Below the pieces are notes generated by a model. It was not told the DNA's origin and did not search any database. It saw only the letters and a list, made by a program, of their open reading frames with translations. A stretch of DNA of 64,000 nt from Rhodococcus spongiicola (GTDB lineage: Bacteria > Actinomycetota > Actinomycetes > Mycobacteriales > Mycobacteriaceae): assembly GCF_004011835.1 (NCBI RefSeq), contig NZ_RKLN01000001.1, forward strand, positions 1 through 64,000, given 5' to 3'. Of this stretch, positions 51,213 to 60,431 are shown in pieces (the stretch's first letter is position 1; every line of letters starts with the position of its first letter). Made by a program: the position numbers and the translations under genes.

Positions 51213-51662
51213 TCAATGTCGGGGCTGATCGCGAAGCTGTGGATACCTGCGAAGTGCTCGTTCCTGCTCGCTGCTTCCGGCCGGGTGGAAGCCCGAGATC
51301 AACTGGTCGAAATGTGCGCCGGCGTCGTGGAGGACATGCACGATGCGATCGGCGAGGAGATTGTTGTCGCCCTGACCGCGCAGGCCGATGAAGACCTCCC
51401 ACAGCCGACTCCCCGACGGTGGTGGCTCCGGTCGATGCTTGGCATTGAACGCCGCAACACCGTCGGATGCCGGCACCGGCCCGCGGATCTGCCACCGCCC
51501 GATCGCAGTGAGCGTGTCCGCGAGGGCGGACCGGAGCCGCGCAACGTACTCGGCAACGCCGGCATCCGTGGCGTAGAAGTGCAGCACATTCTCAACCAGG
51601 TCGCTGTCCTGGAACGGGTCCGGCGGATCCGGCTCCGCATCCCATACGCTGCCGCGATCCAC
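51213..51662 (-). CDS. Hypothetical protein, start uncertain
   Basis: This is an open frame of about 149 residues from GTG at 51662, extending upstream without stop as far as 52292. The product looks protein-like: NVLHFYATDAGVAEYVARLR is helical, and VFIGLRGQGDNNLLADRIVH follows. No known family or signal peptide. It is convergent with the isochorismatase gene and divergent from the secreted gene at 51846. Weak ribosome binding site; it could be a remnant. Confidence 0.4.
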   Translation of the reverse strand: MDRGSVWDAEPDPPDPFQDSDLVENVLHFYATDAGVAEYVARLRSALADTLTAIGRWQIRGPVPASDGVAAFNAKHRPEPPPSGSRLWEVFIGLRGQGDNNLLADRIVHVLHDAGAHFDQLISGFHPAGSSEQERALRRYPQLRDQPRH

Positions 51663-51845
51663 GTCAACGCCACCGACCCGGTCCAGGTCTGTGGCGGTGG
51701 TTTCCTCGCCCGAAGCGGGCGCGCCGCGTTTCTTGTCGGCGAACAGGCACTGAAGGTGATCCGAGGCACATCGGCCGTGTGTAACGCCGTCGATCCCTAC
51801 CCCGACAACTCGGACGTCTACGACATGTTTTGGGGGATGATCAAA

Positions 51846-52220
51846 ATGAAGCGTTCGGGGTTCGTTGTCGCTGGTGTGCTGCTGGCTGTCGGATTGGGCG
51901 GTGTCGCCGCGCCGACAGCAACCGCTCTGGGTTCCAATACCGGGTCGGAGGAGCGGCCCTGCAGTGACGAGTTCCGCCTCCCATGGGAGCCGGCCACACC
52001 CACGACTACTCCCGTACTCAGTCCGTACGGCACAGCCGACATCTACTGCTGGTACGCGGGCGGCTTCTCCGGGGTTTATCAGCTTGACCCGTGGGGTAAC
52101 AAGCACCGCCTCGCGGGTGGCATGGGCTACTTGGGGAGCGCTGCTGCCAGCGTGAACAGCGTGCCCCTGCTGGCCCTGCTGCCCCTGCCCTTCTACGTGT
52201 GGGATCTCACAACTCTCTGA
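51846..52220 (+). CDS. Small secreted protein
   Basis: This 124-residue protein has a signal peptide (MKRSGFVVAGVLLAVGLGG, cleavage near ATA at about 27). The mature domain is about 97 residues with two Cys (RPCSDEF and DIYCWY) and ends in a hydrophobic segment. GGGGGA precedes ATG at 51846. No family recognised. It is followed 86 bp later by another secreted-protein gene. Confidence 0.7.
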   Translation: MKRSGFVVAGVLLAVGLGGVAAPTATALGSNTGSEERPCSDEFRLPWEPATPTTTPVLSPYGTADIYCWYAGGFSGVYQLDPWGNKHRLAGGMGYLGSAAASVNSVPLLALLPLPFYVWDLTTL

Positions 52221-52306
52221 CCGGGGTTTCACGCGGACAACCCTGCCGCGGACCACACGTCCAACTACTCGATCTGCCCAGCAACAACCCACATGGGAGG
52301 TTCACC

Positions 52307-52975
52307 TTGCGAAAGCGACTCACTACGATAACCGCCGGGCTGACCTGTGCAACAGTGGTATTCACTGCCACTGGATGCGGGAGCACCGATGCCCAGTCGG
52401 CTGAGATCACCGCGAGTGCGCCGGTAACCTCGACCACGACCGCAGCGCCGCAGAGTTCGACCACCACCTCTGTAGCCGCCGCTACCGCACCAATTCCCGC
52501 AGACGCAACTGAACCAGCGCCGAATTCGAACCCGGCAATCCCTACCGATACGGCCCCGCAATCGTCGCAAGCCTCAGCATCGGCAGACCTGATGCTGACC
52601 GACGTGCGGGTCGGTCAGCATCCGGGCTTCGATCGCGTGGTCTACGAGTTCGCCGGTACCGGCACTCCGGGTTGGCGTGCACGCTACGTCGATGGCGCCT
52701 TCCAGGACAACAGTGGCAAGCCGATCTCTGTGGCAGGAGACGGAATTCTGCAAATCTACATCAACCGAATTGCGTTTCCCTCCGACGACACCGAAACCGG
52801 TTCGTTTCCCTTGGTCCCAGGAGCATCGGGGGGCGTCGTGACCGAGGTGCGGGAAGGAGTCAGCTGGTCCGAGGGTGACATGCAGTCGTTCATAGGTACT
52901 GCTCGTCCCCAACGCCCGTTCACGGTCTTCACTCTCAGCGAGCCCACCCGGGTCGTCGTCGACATCGCCACGTGA
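52307..52975 (+). CDS. Lipoprotein with AMIN-like C-terminal domain
   Basis: TTG at 52307 is chosen because GGGAGG lies 6 nt upstream and the product then begins with a lipoprotein signal (lipobox ATGC, Cys at about residue 22). A low-complexity S/T/A/P linker (about 25-85) leads to a domain of about 135 residues containing DVRVGQHPGFDRVVYEFAG and a C-terminal TRVVVDIAT strand, as in AMIN-like actinobacterial envelope proteins. Probably anchored to the outer face of the membrane. 222 residues. Confidence 0.82.
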   Translation: MRKRLTTITAGLTCATVVFTATGCGSTDAQSAEITASAPVTSTTTAAPQSSTTTSVAAATAPIPADATEPAPNSNPAIPTDTAPQSSQASASADLMLTDVRVGQHPGFDRVVYEFAGTGTPGWRARYVDGAFQDNSGKPISVAGDGILQIYINRIAFPSDDTETGSFPLVPGASGGVVTEVREGVSWSEGDMQSFIGTARPQRPFTVFTLSEPTRVVVDIAT

Positions 52976-53004
52976 ACCAGTCGGGATTCACTGGTGTCGG
53001 CGCC

Positions 53005-53853
53005 TTACGGACGCTGCTGTGCACGGTTCGGCGACAGTCTCGATGACCGACGCCGGACCGCACTCCCCAACGCTCGGTAGCACTCGTCGAGGTCGCGAAG
53101 GGCCGCAGCCACGCCCACCTCGTCCTCGGCACCCTCACGAAGCACCTTGCGCAGCAGCATCGCATCGAGATCATCTGGGGCCGCAGCAAACTCGACCTCC
53201 GGCAGGTCCAGGTAGCTGACCTCGTCTCCGAAGTGGTCGTCGCCGAAGTGGTCGGTCCCGCCAGTCGGTGACTCCTCCTCGCCGCCGACGGCACGGATGA
53301 GTGTGTCGAGGTCGAGTCCACGCACCGTGAGCATCGTGATCGGATCGCGGTCGACGCGTTCGGCCAGCAGGTATGCGACCGCGGCGACGTGTTTGCAGGG
53401 CCACTCGAGGTCGGGGCAGGTGCAGTCGAAGTCGAGCTCACGCCCGCCGTCCGGCACCAGCATGGGTGCGAGTTCCTGCGGCACCGCCCCGGCGGCGAGC
53501 GCGGCGAGCAGTCCGGGTGTCGACCGGACCGTGTCGACCAACTCGGCGGTGTGCTCGTCGTCGAGGGTCCGCAGCGTCAACACCGCAGTGAACGGGGCGA
53601 TCTGGCTACCCTGCACCTCGCCGGTGGCCCGTCCGGCCGCGATGTCCAGGGCGACCACTTGGCCGCCGCGAGCGTAGGTGCGTCCGCGGCTGAGCCGGCC
53701 GCTGTCAGCGACCTGCTCGAGCACGTCGATCAGGGCACGCCCCCACCACCCGCGGGCGAACGCGCCGCGCTTGGAGGCGGCCTCGACGCCGCCGACCACT
53801 GGCCGTCGTTTGCCGAATTCCGAGAAATCCGGGCGCCCACGCTGCGCGTTCAT
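53005..53853 (-). CDS. SWIM zinc-finger protein
   Basis: This 282-residue protein has a SWIM zinc ligand set, CTCPDLEWPCKH (about residues 144-155), in the middle; the N-terminus has FARGWWGRALIDVLEQ, typical of the family. ATG at 53853 overlaps the helicase stop by 4 nt (ATGA). SWIM proteins are often paired with SNF2-type ATPases as here, suggesting a nucleic-acid-binding partner. Confidence 0.92.
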   Translation of the reverse strand: MNAQRGRPDFSEFGKRRPVVGGVEAASKRGAFARGWWGRALIDVLEQVADSGRLSRGRTYARGGQVVALDIAAGRATGEVQGSQIAPFTAVLTLRTLDDEHTAELVDTVRSTPGLLAALAAGAVPQELAPMLVPDGGRELDFDCTCPDLEWPCKHVAAVAYLLAERVDRDPITMLTVRGLDLDTLIRAVGGEEESPTGGTDHFGDDHFGDEVSYLDLPEVEFAAAPDDLDAMLLRKVLREGAEDEVGVAAALRDLDECYRALGSAVRRRSSRLSPNRAQQRP

Positions 53854-56645
53854 TCGCCGACCGCCTCTTCGCCGAGAGTCAACAGGTCGTGGAGCTGATC
53901 GGTGCTCATCTCGGTGATCCACCGCTCACCGGTCCCGATGGCGAGATCCGCGAGCTCCTGCTTGTTCGAAATCATCGCGTCGATCCGCTCCTCGAGTGTG
54001 CCGACGCACACCAGCTTGCGAACCTGGACGTCACGGCGCTGGCCGATCCTGAATGCACGGTCGGTGGCCTGGTTCTCCACCGCCGGATTCCACCAGCGAT
54101 CCAGATGCACAACGTGATTGGCTGCAGTCAGATTGAGGCCTGTCCCGCCGGCCTTGAGTGAGAGCAGCATGATCGGTGGTCCACCCGTGCCCTGGAACTG
54201 CTCGACCATCCGGTCGCGGCGCGCCTTGGGGACGCCGCCATGCAGGAACGGTACGTCGACACCGAACCGCTCCGACAGGTAGGGCACCACGAGATCTCCG
54301 AATTCCCGGAACTGGGTGAACAGCAGGGCGCGCTCACCGTCGGCGGTCACCGCGTCGAGAATGTCCTCGACGAGGCCGAGTTTGCCGGACCGGTGCCGAC
54401 CTCGGCGCAGCACCCCGGACCCGTCACCCAGGAAATGCGCCGGATGGTTGCACACCTGCTTGAGGCGGGTGAGCGCTGAGAGAACCGCACCCTTGCGCTG
54501 CATGCCCTCGGTGTCCTTGATCTTCTTCAGCATGTCGTCGACCACCGCCCGGTATAGCGCAGCCTGCTCGACGGTGAGGTTCGCCCGCACCGTCATCTCC
54601 TGCTTGTCCGGAAGATCGGAGATGACGGCGGGATCGGTCTTGACGCGCCGCAGGATGAACGGCGCCGTCACCGCCCGCAGCCGGGTAATGGCGGGCTCAT
54701 TCTGCTCGCGTTCGATCGGTACAGCGAACCGGGCCCGGAATGCCTGTGGGCTGCCGAGCATCCCGCGATTGACGAAGTCGAGGATCGACCGCAGCTCGTC
54801 GAGCCGGTTCTCGACCGGGGTGCCGGTAAGCGCGACACGATGTTCGGCCGGGATCGCCCGGGCGGCGCGGGCTTGCGCGGTCGCCGAGTTCTTGATGTGC
54901 TGCGCCTCGTCCAGCACCACCCGGCGCCACGTCTGCTCCGCCAGCGTGGTGACGTCGCGGGCGAGTAGCGAGTACGTCGTGATCACCAGGTCGCTGGAGC
55001 GGACCGCGGCGGCCAAGTCCTCACCGCGGCTGCGGTCGGCACCGTGGTGCACCTGCACGCGTAGGTCTGGGACGAACCGGGCGGCCTCGCGTTGCCAGTT
55101 GCCGACTACCGACATCGGGCACACCAGCAGAGTCGGCTTACCGGACCGCTCGTGGGCGAGCAGGGCCAGCAACTGCAGCGTCTTGCCGAGGCCCATGTCG
55201 TCGGCGAGGACGGCGCCGAGCCCGAACTCGCTCATGAACGCCAGCCAATCCAGGCCTCGCTGCTGGTAGGGGCGCAAGTCGGCCTCGAGTCCGTGTGGTT
55301 TCGGGACCGGCGACGGCTCGAGGGTGCCATCAAGCAGGGTGCCCACCCACCCGGTGGCTTGTAGGTCCTGCACTGGGACCGGAGGCCGATCCGCCTCGAT
55401 CAGCTGCCCCAGCAACTCGCCCAGCGTGCCCTCGCCACCCGAATTCCGTTGGGTCACGTAGCGGGCCGCCTGCGCGAGCACGGCTGCGTCCGCCTGCACC
55501 CACTGACCGCGCAGCCGCACCAGGTCGCTCTGGGTGTTCGCGAGCCGGGCCAGCTCGTCCGCGGTGAGAACCATGTCGCCCAGCGCGAGTTCCCAGTCGT
55601 ACCCGACGATCTCGTTCATGCCGACCGCGCGTTCCTCAGCGGCGGGCGCCGGTGGCGACGACACCCGAACACGCAGCGACGGCGAGACCACCGCCCACGC
55701 CCGGGGCAACAGCAGCGTGATGCCGGCGTGCTGCAGCGCCCGCGCTCCGTGCAGCACCAGGTCGGTGACGACGGCGGTGGGCAGCAGCAGGTCGAGGCTG
55801 TCCGGATCGGACGGCAGATCCCGCAGTCTCGGATAGGCCGCGGAGACGGCGCCGAGCTTGCGGACCCCGACCTCGAGCAGCCGGGCCTCGGTGCGGTGCA
55901 GCAGGATCGGCGACGGCGCCTCTCCCTCGGGTCGCAGGCAGACCTGAAGCCGCCACAGGGCGCCGTCGCCGAGGTCAGGCTCAGGCTCGAGTAGCCGTAG
56001 CACCAGTTCGGGCTCGTCGACGGTGAGGCTCTCGCGCCAGGCGTCGAGCCCGGTCGCCATCCGGTGGTTGCCACCGTCGTACGGTTCGCCGCGCAACAGT
56101 GCCCGCAGTAGCGGGTGCTCGGAGTCCCGGTCCCCCAGTAGGTGCCGCACCACCGCGTCGGCGAGTTCGCCGACGAAGTCGTCGAGTATCTCGCGGGGAG
56201 TACCTTCGAGCCGCTGCACCGGCGGCATGGCTGCCGTCATCTCGGCCAGCCAAGCACGCTGGCGCTCGCCACCGAGCAGTCGCCACCGGGGCCACCAGTG
56301 CCCCTCCGTCCGGCACAGTTCGGGTACCACGCGTCCGGCCCGCGCCCAGCGCTCGACGCCGCGCGCTACATGCGCGAGGTAACGCAGATCCCCCGAGACG
56401 TCGGGGGCGTCGTCGGGGACCGCGAACAGGACATCGGCGGCCTCGGCCGGGGCGAGCGCAAGTACGGGTATCCGCTCCGCGCGCACCCCGTTTGCACCAG
56501 GTATGTGGATCGTGTGGTGTCGGCGGAATCGCCGGCGCAGGACTCGTCCGAGAGGTTCGGGCAGTTCGAGTAGATCGGACCCCTGATCCCGCCACAGCAG
56601 GAGACCCGCCCCCGGCGACCAGAGCCCGTGCAGCATGCGGTCCAT
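53850..56645 (-). CDS. SNF2-family ATPase/helicase
   Basis: This 931-residue protein has a long N-terminal family-specific region (about 1-450) and a C-terminal SNF2 engine. Motif I is DDMGLGKTLQLLALL, motif II is DEAQHIKN, motif III is ALTGTPVENRLDELRS, and the second RecA lobe has GGTGLNLTAANHVVHLD and RAFRIGQ. All catalytic residues are intact. It is likely to remodel or translocate on DNA together with the SWIM protein encoded after it. It could act in repair or genome defence; no defence genes flank it. Confidence 0.93.
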   Translation of the reverse strand: MDRMLHGLWSPGAGLLLWRDQGSDLLELPEPLGRVLRRRFRRHHTIHIPGANGVRAERIPVLALAPAEAADVLFAVPDDAPDVSGDLRYLAHVARGVERWARAGRVVPELCRTEGHWWPRWRLLGGERQRAWLAEMTAAMPPVQRLEGTPREILDDFVGELADAVVRHLLGDRDSEHPLLRALLRGEPYDGGNHRMATGLDAWRESLTVDEPELVLRLLEPEPDLGDGALWRLQVCLRPEGEAPSPILLHRTEARLLEVGVRKLGAVSAAYPRLRDLPSDPDSLDLLLPTAVVTDLVLHGARALQHAGITLLLPRAWAVVSPSLRVRVSSPPAPAAEERAVGMNEIVGYDWELALGDMVLTADELARLANTQSDLVRLRGQWVQADAAVLAQAARYVTQRNSGGEGTLGELLGQLIEADRPPVPVQDLQATGWVGTLLDGTLEPSPVPKPHGLEADLRPYQQRGLDWLAFMSEFGLGAVLADDMGLGKTLQLLALLAHERSGKPTLLVCPMSVVGNWQREAARFVPDLRVQVHHGADRSRGEDLAAAVRSSDLVITTYSLLARDVTTLAEQTWRRVVLDEAQHIKNSATAQARAARAIPAEHRVALTGTPVENRLDELRSILDFVNRGMLGSPQAFRARFAVPIEREQNEPAITRLRAVTAPFILRRVKTDPAVISDLPDKQEMTVRANLTVEQAALYRAVVDDMLKKIKDTEGMQRKGAVLSALTRLKQVCNHPAHFLGDGSGVLRRGRHRSGKLGLVEDILDAVTADGERALLFTQFREFGDLVVPYLSERFGVDVPFLHGGVPKARRDRMVEQFQGTGGPPIMLLSLKAGGTGLNLTAANHVVHLDRWWNPAVENQATDRAFRIGQRRDVQVRKLVCVGTLEERIDAMISNKQELADLAIGTGERWITEMSTDQLHDLLTLGEEAVGE

Positions 56646-56725
56646 CCAACCAGCCGCCGCCGACGTTCCTGGAGTTCACCCCGCCACGAAGGCCATACTG
56701 GGCGCAGGTGGAAGGCGGGTACGAC

Positions 56726-57043
56726 ATGGCGATCATGCTTCAGGTCTTCGAACAGGTGTACTCGCCCACGACACCCTGGCAGCACCGCAAGGTTGCGTTC
56801 ATCGACGTCGACCACATCGTCGCGATGCGACTCGACGGCCAGTCCGGGGTGTGGCTCGACGTCACCAAACAGGGCGAATCGCACCGGTTGGCCACCACAC
56901 GGTCCCCGGCGGAGGCCATCTACTTCCTGCTGAGCATCTTCGGCAAGATCGCCGAATGCCAACAGAATGGCGGATCGTGGGTCATCGGGCACGACGGCTT
57001 CGACGCCGCCACGATCCACGCCGCGAAGTTCCCGCATTCCTGA
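56726..57043 (+). CDS. Small protein of unknown function
   Basis: This 105-residue product has no signal peptide. Segments such as HRKVAFIDVDHIVAMRLDG and the aromatic strand SWVIGHDGFDAA suggest a small alpha/beta fold. GGAAGGCGGG precedes ATG at 56726. It is divergent from the SNF2 gene. Its stop codon's last base is the first base of the tandem repeat at 57043. Confidence 0.65.
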   Translation: MAIMLQVFEQVYSPTTPWQHRKVAFIDVDHIVAMRLDGQSGVWLDVTKQGESHRLATTRSPAEAIYFLLSIFGKIAECQQNGGSWVIGHDGFDAATIHAAKFPHS

Positions 57044-57162
57044 CAGGCACTGTCGGTGCTGTTCCGACAGGCACTGTCGGTGCTGTTCCGACAGGCACTG
57101 TCGGTGCTGTTCCGACAGGCACTGTCGGTGCTGTTCCGACAGGCGCTGTCGGTGCTGTCCGG
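57043..57162. repeat. Tandem repeat, five units of 24 nt
   Basis: Four identical units (ACAGGCACTGTCGGTGCTGT plus TCCG) and a fifth, diverged unit run head to tail from 57043 to 57162. Each unit is self-complementary (GACAG-GCA-CTGTC, and GCAC-TGTCG-GTGC), so the array can fold into serial hairpins. No spacers are present, so it is not CRISPR. It fills the gap between the 105-residue protein gene and the HNH lipoprotein gene and may act as a repeated terminator or be a variable-number repeat. Confidence 0.9.
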
Positions 57163-57217
57163 CACACTGCCACCGACTGGTGTGATCGGGAGGGGCAGTC
57201 GAGGGGGGATTCTGTCG

Positions 57218-57922
57218 ATGGGGGTACTCAGGGTCGCGCTGTGCGCCGCGACGGCCGCGCTCGCATTCGGGTCTTCTTCGTGTGCCCTTGATCCGGGGGC
57301 GCCCGGGCCGGCCCCAGGTAGCCCCTCACGCGCGGCCGTCGACGACCTCCTCTCCCGGGTCGAGGTCGTGCCGGCGCGGCCCGATGTCCCGGGTTACGAA
57401 CGTGGTTGCCGGGCCGGTCAGGCATGCGTGTTCGGGCCGTCGTGGTCCGACGACCACTCGGGCCGCGGCGGCCACGACGGCTGCGACACCCGCAACAACG
57501 TGCTCTCCGTCGACCTCACCGACGTCGTATTCCGCCAGGGCACCCACGACTGCGTTGTGGTGTCCGGAACGCTTGCCGACCCGTACTCGGGCCAGCGCAT
57601 CGATTTCACCAAGCAAGACGCGAACGCCGTGCAGATCGACCACGTGTACCCGCTCGCCGCGGCGTGGGACCTAGGAGCCGCCGCGTGGTCACCGGAGCTA
57701 CGCCGCGACTTCGCGAACGACATCACCTACAACCTGCTCGCGGTCGACGGGCCCGAGAACCAGGCCAAAAGCGACAGCACGCCGTCGCAGTGGCTGCCAC
57801 CCGAGCCCGCTAGCCACTGCTTCTACGTCGGCAAGTACCTGAGCGTCGCGGTGCGCTACGGGCTGCCGATCACCGCCGCGGACCGCGACACGATCGAGAC
57901 CATTGCGGCGAGGTGCCCGTGA
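57218..57922 (+). CDS. Secreted HNH/DUF1524-type nuclease-like lipoprotein
   Basis: This 234-residue protein starts with a lipoprotein signal (MGVLRVALCAATAALAFG, Cys at about residue 22). The HNH core is VQIDHVYPLAAAWDLGA (about residues 147-163) followed by NLLAVDGPENQAKSDSTPSQW, typical of DUF1524-like extracellular nucleases in actinobacteria. ATG at 57218 is chosen for the signal sequence and the GGGGGG upstream; the open frame extends through the tandem repeat, which is unlikely to be translated. GTGA overlap with the next gene. Confidence 0.85.
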   Translation: MGVLRVALCAATAALAFGSSSCALDPGAPGPAPGSPSRAAVDDLLSRVEVVPARPDVPGYERGCRAGQACVFGPSWSDDHSGRGGHDGCDTRNNVLSVDLTDVVFRQGTHDCVVVSGTLADPYSGQRIDFTKQDANAVQIDHVYPLAAAWDLGAAAWSPELRRDFANDITYNLLAVDGPENQAKSDSTPSQWLPPEPASHCFYVGKYLSVAVRYGLPITAADRDTIETIAARCP

Positions 57923-58806
57923 CGAGTCACCCACATGACCGGGAACCGCCGATTAGCGTGGACGAGGTGAGCCGCACGATTACCGAAGCCGTCACCAAGG
58001 ACACCCGGCTGTGCATGTCGCTGTCGGGTCGGCCGAGCAACATTGGGACCCGCTTCCACAACTATCTGTACGAGGAGCTCGGCCTCGACTTCGTCTACAA
58101 GGCGATGACGACCACCGATCTCGCGGCCGCGATCGCCGGCATCCGCGCCCTCGGGATCCGCGGGTGTGGGGTGTCGATGCCGTTCAAGGAGGCTTGCATC
58201 GAGCACGTCGACGTGGTTCACCCGTCGGCGGCCGCGATCGACTCGGTGAACACGATCGTCAACGAGGACGGCGAACTGCACGCGTACAACACCGACTACC
58301 AGGCCGTCACCGATCTCCTTCGACGGGCGGAGCTGAGTCCCGACCTGTCGGTCGCCGTCGCCGGCAGCGGCGGCATGGCGAAGGCCGTCGTAGCAGCGTT
58401 GCGGGACTTCGGATTCCACACGGTCACCGTGGTCGCACGCAACGAGCAGTCCGGTTCCGCGTTGGCCCAGACGTACGGTTTCGAGTGGCGACCCGACCTC
58501 GGCGGGGCGCACCCCCAACTGCTCATCAACGCCACCCCGATCGGCATGGCCGGCGGACCAGACCGCGACACCGCTCGAGCGCTGCCGTTCCCAGAGGCGG
58601 CAGTCCTCGCGGCGGAGGCGGTCTTCGACGTGGTCGCGATGCCGCCGGACACCCCGCTGGTCAAGATGGCCACCGCGCACCACAAGGCCGTGATCACGGG
58701 CGCCGAGGTGATCGCGCTGCAAGCCGCCGAACAGTTCGCGCTCTACACCGGGGTGCGGCCGTCCTCCGACCAGATCCGGCGGGCGTCGGAGTTCTCGAGG
58801 TCGTAA
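57919..58806 (+). CDS. Shikimate dehydrogenase-like protein (AroE family)
   Basis: This is a 295-residue two-domain AroE fold: substrate-binding SLSGRPSNIGTRF near residue 36, catalytic Lys in VSMPFKEA and Asp in YNTDYQAV, then the Rossmann motif VAGSGGMAKAVVAAL. The serine pattern and length fit the shikimate/quinate dehydrogenase-like group; it may not be the main AroE of the pathway. GTG at 57919 overlaps the previous stop by 4 nt. Confidence 0.85.
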   Translation: MTSHPHDREPPISVDEVSRTITEAVTKDTRLCMSLSGRPSNIGTRFHNYLYEELGLDFVYKAMTTTDLAAAIAGIRALGIRGCGVSMPFKEACIEHVDVVHPSAAAIDSVNTIVNEDGELHAYNTDYQAVTDLLRRAELSPDLSVAVAGSGGMAKAVVAALRDFGFHTVTVVARNEQSGSALAQTYGFEWRPDLGGAHPQLLINATPIGMAGGPDRDTARALPFPEAAVLAAEAVFDVVAMPPDTPLVKMATAHHKAVITGAEVIALQAAEQFALYTGVRPSSDQIRRASEFSRS

Positions 58807-59286
58807 ATGTCGGAGCTACCGAGTGGCCCGGGCGAGTCGCCGAGCGCCCGTCTGGCGCGCAACTTCAGTGAGTTGTTGCAGGGACTCCGCGTTCAGCAGG
58901 CCGGCGTACAAATTCTCTTCGCGTTCCTGCTGGCGATCGTGTTCACCGAGCAGTACCCGGAGCAGTCTCTCTACGTGCGGGGCCTGCACCTGGTGACGAT
59001 GCTGTGCGCGGCAGCGTCCTCGGTGCTGCTGATTGCCCCCGCGGTGTGGCATCGCATCCTGTTCCGGCAACAACGACGCGAGGACATCCTGCGGCAAGCG
59101 AACCGGTTCACGCTCGCCGGTTCGATCTTCCTCGCCGCGACGATGATCGGGACCGTGCTCATCGTCGCCGAGGTCGCGGTCGGCGGCTGGGCCGCCAAGC
59201 TCATCGGGGCGATCACGGCGGTCGTGTTCGCCGGGTTGTGGTTCGTCGTGCCGGCATTCCTCCGGCACGACGACGAGCTCCGGTAG
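58807..59286 (+). CDS. DUF6328-type membrane protein
   Basis: This 159-residue protein has an N-terminal cytoplasmic segment with LLQGLRVQQAGVQILFAFLL, which matches the DUF6328 signature, and four membrane helices (about residues 33-51, 60-80, 103-123 and 130-151). It begins immediately after the AroE-like stop codon. The function of the family is unknown. Confidence 0.85.
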   Translation: MSELPSGPGESPSARLARNFSELLQGLRVQQAGVQILFAFLLAIVFTEQYPEQSLYVRGLHLVTMLCAAASSVLLIAPAVWHRILFRQQRREDILRQANRFTLAGSIFLAATMIGTVLIVAEVAVGGWAAKLIGAITAVVFAGLWFVVPAFLRHDDELR

Positions 59287-59300
59287 ACGGCGATCGCCTG

Positions 59301-60431
59301 CTACTGGAAGGCCGCGCGGACGAATTCTGTGGTGTCGGGCAGGGCGGCCCGCATCGTCCCGAGGTGACCCTCCGGGTAGGTGCGGAATACGAAGTTCTGG
59401 CCCGCAGCCGTCAACTCCGAGACCAGCGCGAAAGTGAATCCTGCGGGGACGACATCGTCGAAGAGCCCCTGCCCGATGAAGAGCGGTCGATCGTAGCCGG
59501 TGACGGGCACGGCCAGCGAGTGCTGCAGTGCCGCCTGCATCGCGGGCCCGGTCAACGGCCGCGACAACAACTGGCCGATGGTCAGGTTCCCGAACTCCGC
59601 CTGTGCATCCTCGTAGCAGAGCGACTCGAGCTGGTCGAGAACGTCGCGACCGAGTGGGCTCAGGTAGCTGTCGACGTCCAACTCGGGATGCGCAGCACGG
59701 AGGCCGACGAGCCCGTATCCGATGAACACCGTGCTCCCGGTGAGCGGCAGAGCCGGAAAGTCCGGGCCGGTCAGGGGCGCCAGCTTCTCGAGGTTGGACG
59801 GCACCCCGGTTGCGACGGTGCCACGAAAGTCGAGTTCGGGCGCATACCGCGTCGCGATCGATGCGGCGAACATGACCGCGTGACCACCCTGCGACTGCCC
59901 GAGCGCCACCCACCGGTCCGACAGGGACGGCGTCACCGCCCGGCCGGCGCGAACCATGTCGATCACGCTGTGCGCCTCCGACGGTCCGTCGAGGTACGGA
60001 TGGATCCCCGGCGTCCCGAGCCCGACGTAGTCCGTCGCGACGATGGCATACCCCTCCCGGAGCCAGGATTCCAGGTACGGGCCGGAGATCTGCCCGGTAA
60101 CGGTCGGCGCGCAGGCGTCTGCGACGCCCACGACACCGTGCGCCCACGAGACCACCGGCCAACCGCCGGGTGGGGGATCACCCGGCGGCAGCAGGACTGC
60201 CCCCGTGCTCAGCGCCGGCTGATCCCGCGGGCCGGTGGTCCAGTAGGTCACGTATGAGCCGGCGGCGACACCCTCGGGCAATGCGCCGGATGGCATTGGA
60301 GAGGAGTCGACGACCGTGCCCGGGGTCTCGAGTGCGGTCTGCGCACTGGCCCGGACCGGGCCGCCGAGCAGCGACAGGCCGAGCACGAGCGCGATGGTGA
60401 TGCCTGCCAACCGGCCGAGCAGTGCTCTCAT
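59301..60431 (-). CDS. Secreted lipase (LIP family)
   Basis: This 376-residue enzyme has a signal peptide (MRALLGRLAGITIALVLGLS, cleavage after ASA near residue 31). The alpha/beta-hydrolase nucleophile elbow is ALGQSQGGHAVMF (GQSQG), and the N-terminal part has SWAHGVVG and ATDYVGLGTPG. It resembles the PF03583 secretory lipase family. ATG at 60431 is preferred over the open frame 17 codons longer. It is convergent with the DUF6328 gene. Confidence 0.9.
   Translation of the reverse strand: MRALLGRLAGITIALVLGLSLLGGPVRASAQTALETPGTVVDSSPMPSGALPEGVAAGSYVTYWTTGPRDQPALSTGAVLLPPGDPPPGGWPVVSWAHGVVGVADACAPTVTGQISGPYLESWLREGYAIVATDYVGLGTPGIHPYLDGPSEAHSVIDMVRAGRAVTPSLSDRWVALGQSQGGHAVMFAASIATRYAPELDFRGTVATGVPSNLEKLAPLTGPDFPALPLTGSTVFIGYGLVGLRAAHPELDVDSYLSPLGRDVLDQLESLCYEDAQAEFGNLTIGQLLSRPLTGPAMQAALQHSLAVPVTGYDRPLFIGQGLFDDVVPAGFTFALVSELTAAGQNFVFRTYPEGHLGTMRAALPDTTEFVRAAFQ

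Noticed and set aside
51216-51845. A plus-strand frame running into the secreted protein gene at 51846
   Set aside because: The signal peptide and ribosome binding site define the start at 51846, and the upstream part has no protein-like features.
57043-57162. Possible CRISPR array
   Set aside because: The 24-nt units are directly adjacent with no unique spacers, and no cas genes are present.
57056-57217. Extension of the HNH lipoprotein through the tandem repeat as an N-terminal LFRQALSV repeat domain
   Set aside because: A lipoprotein signal starts at 57218 and must be N-terminal. The repeat is better explained as non-coding hairpins.
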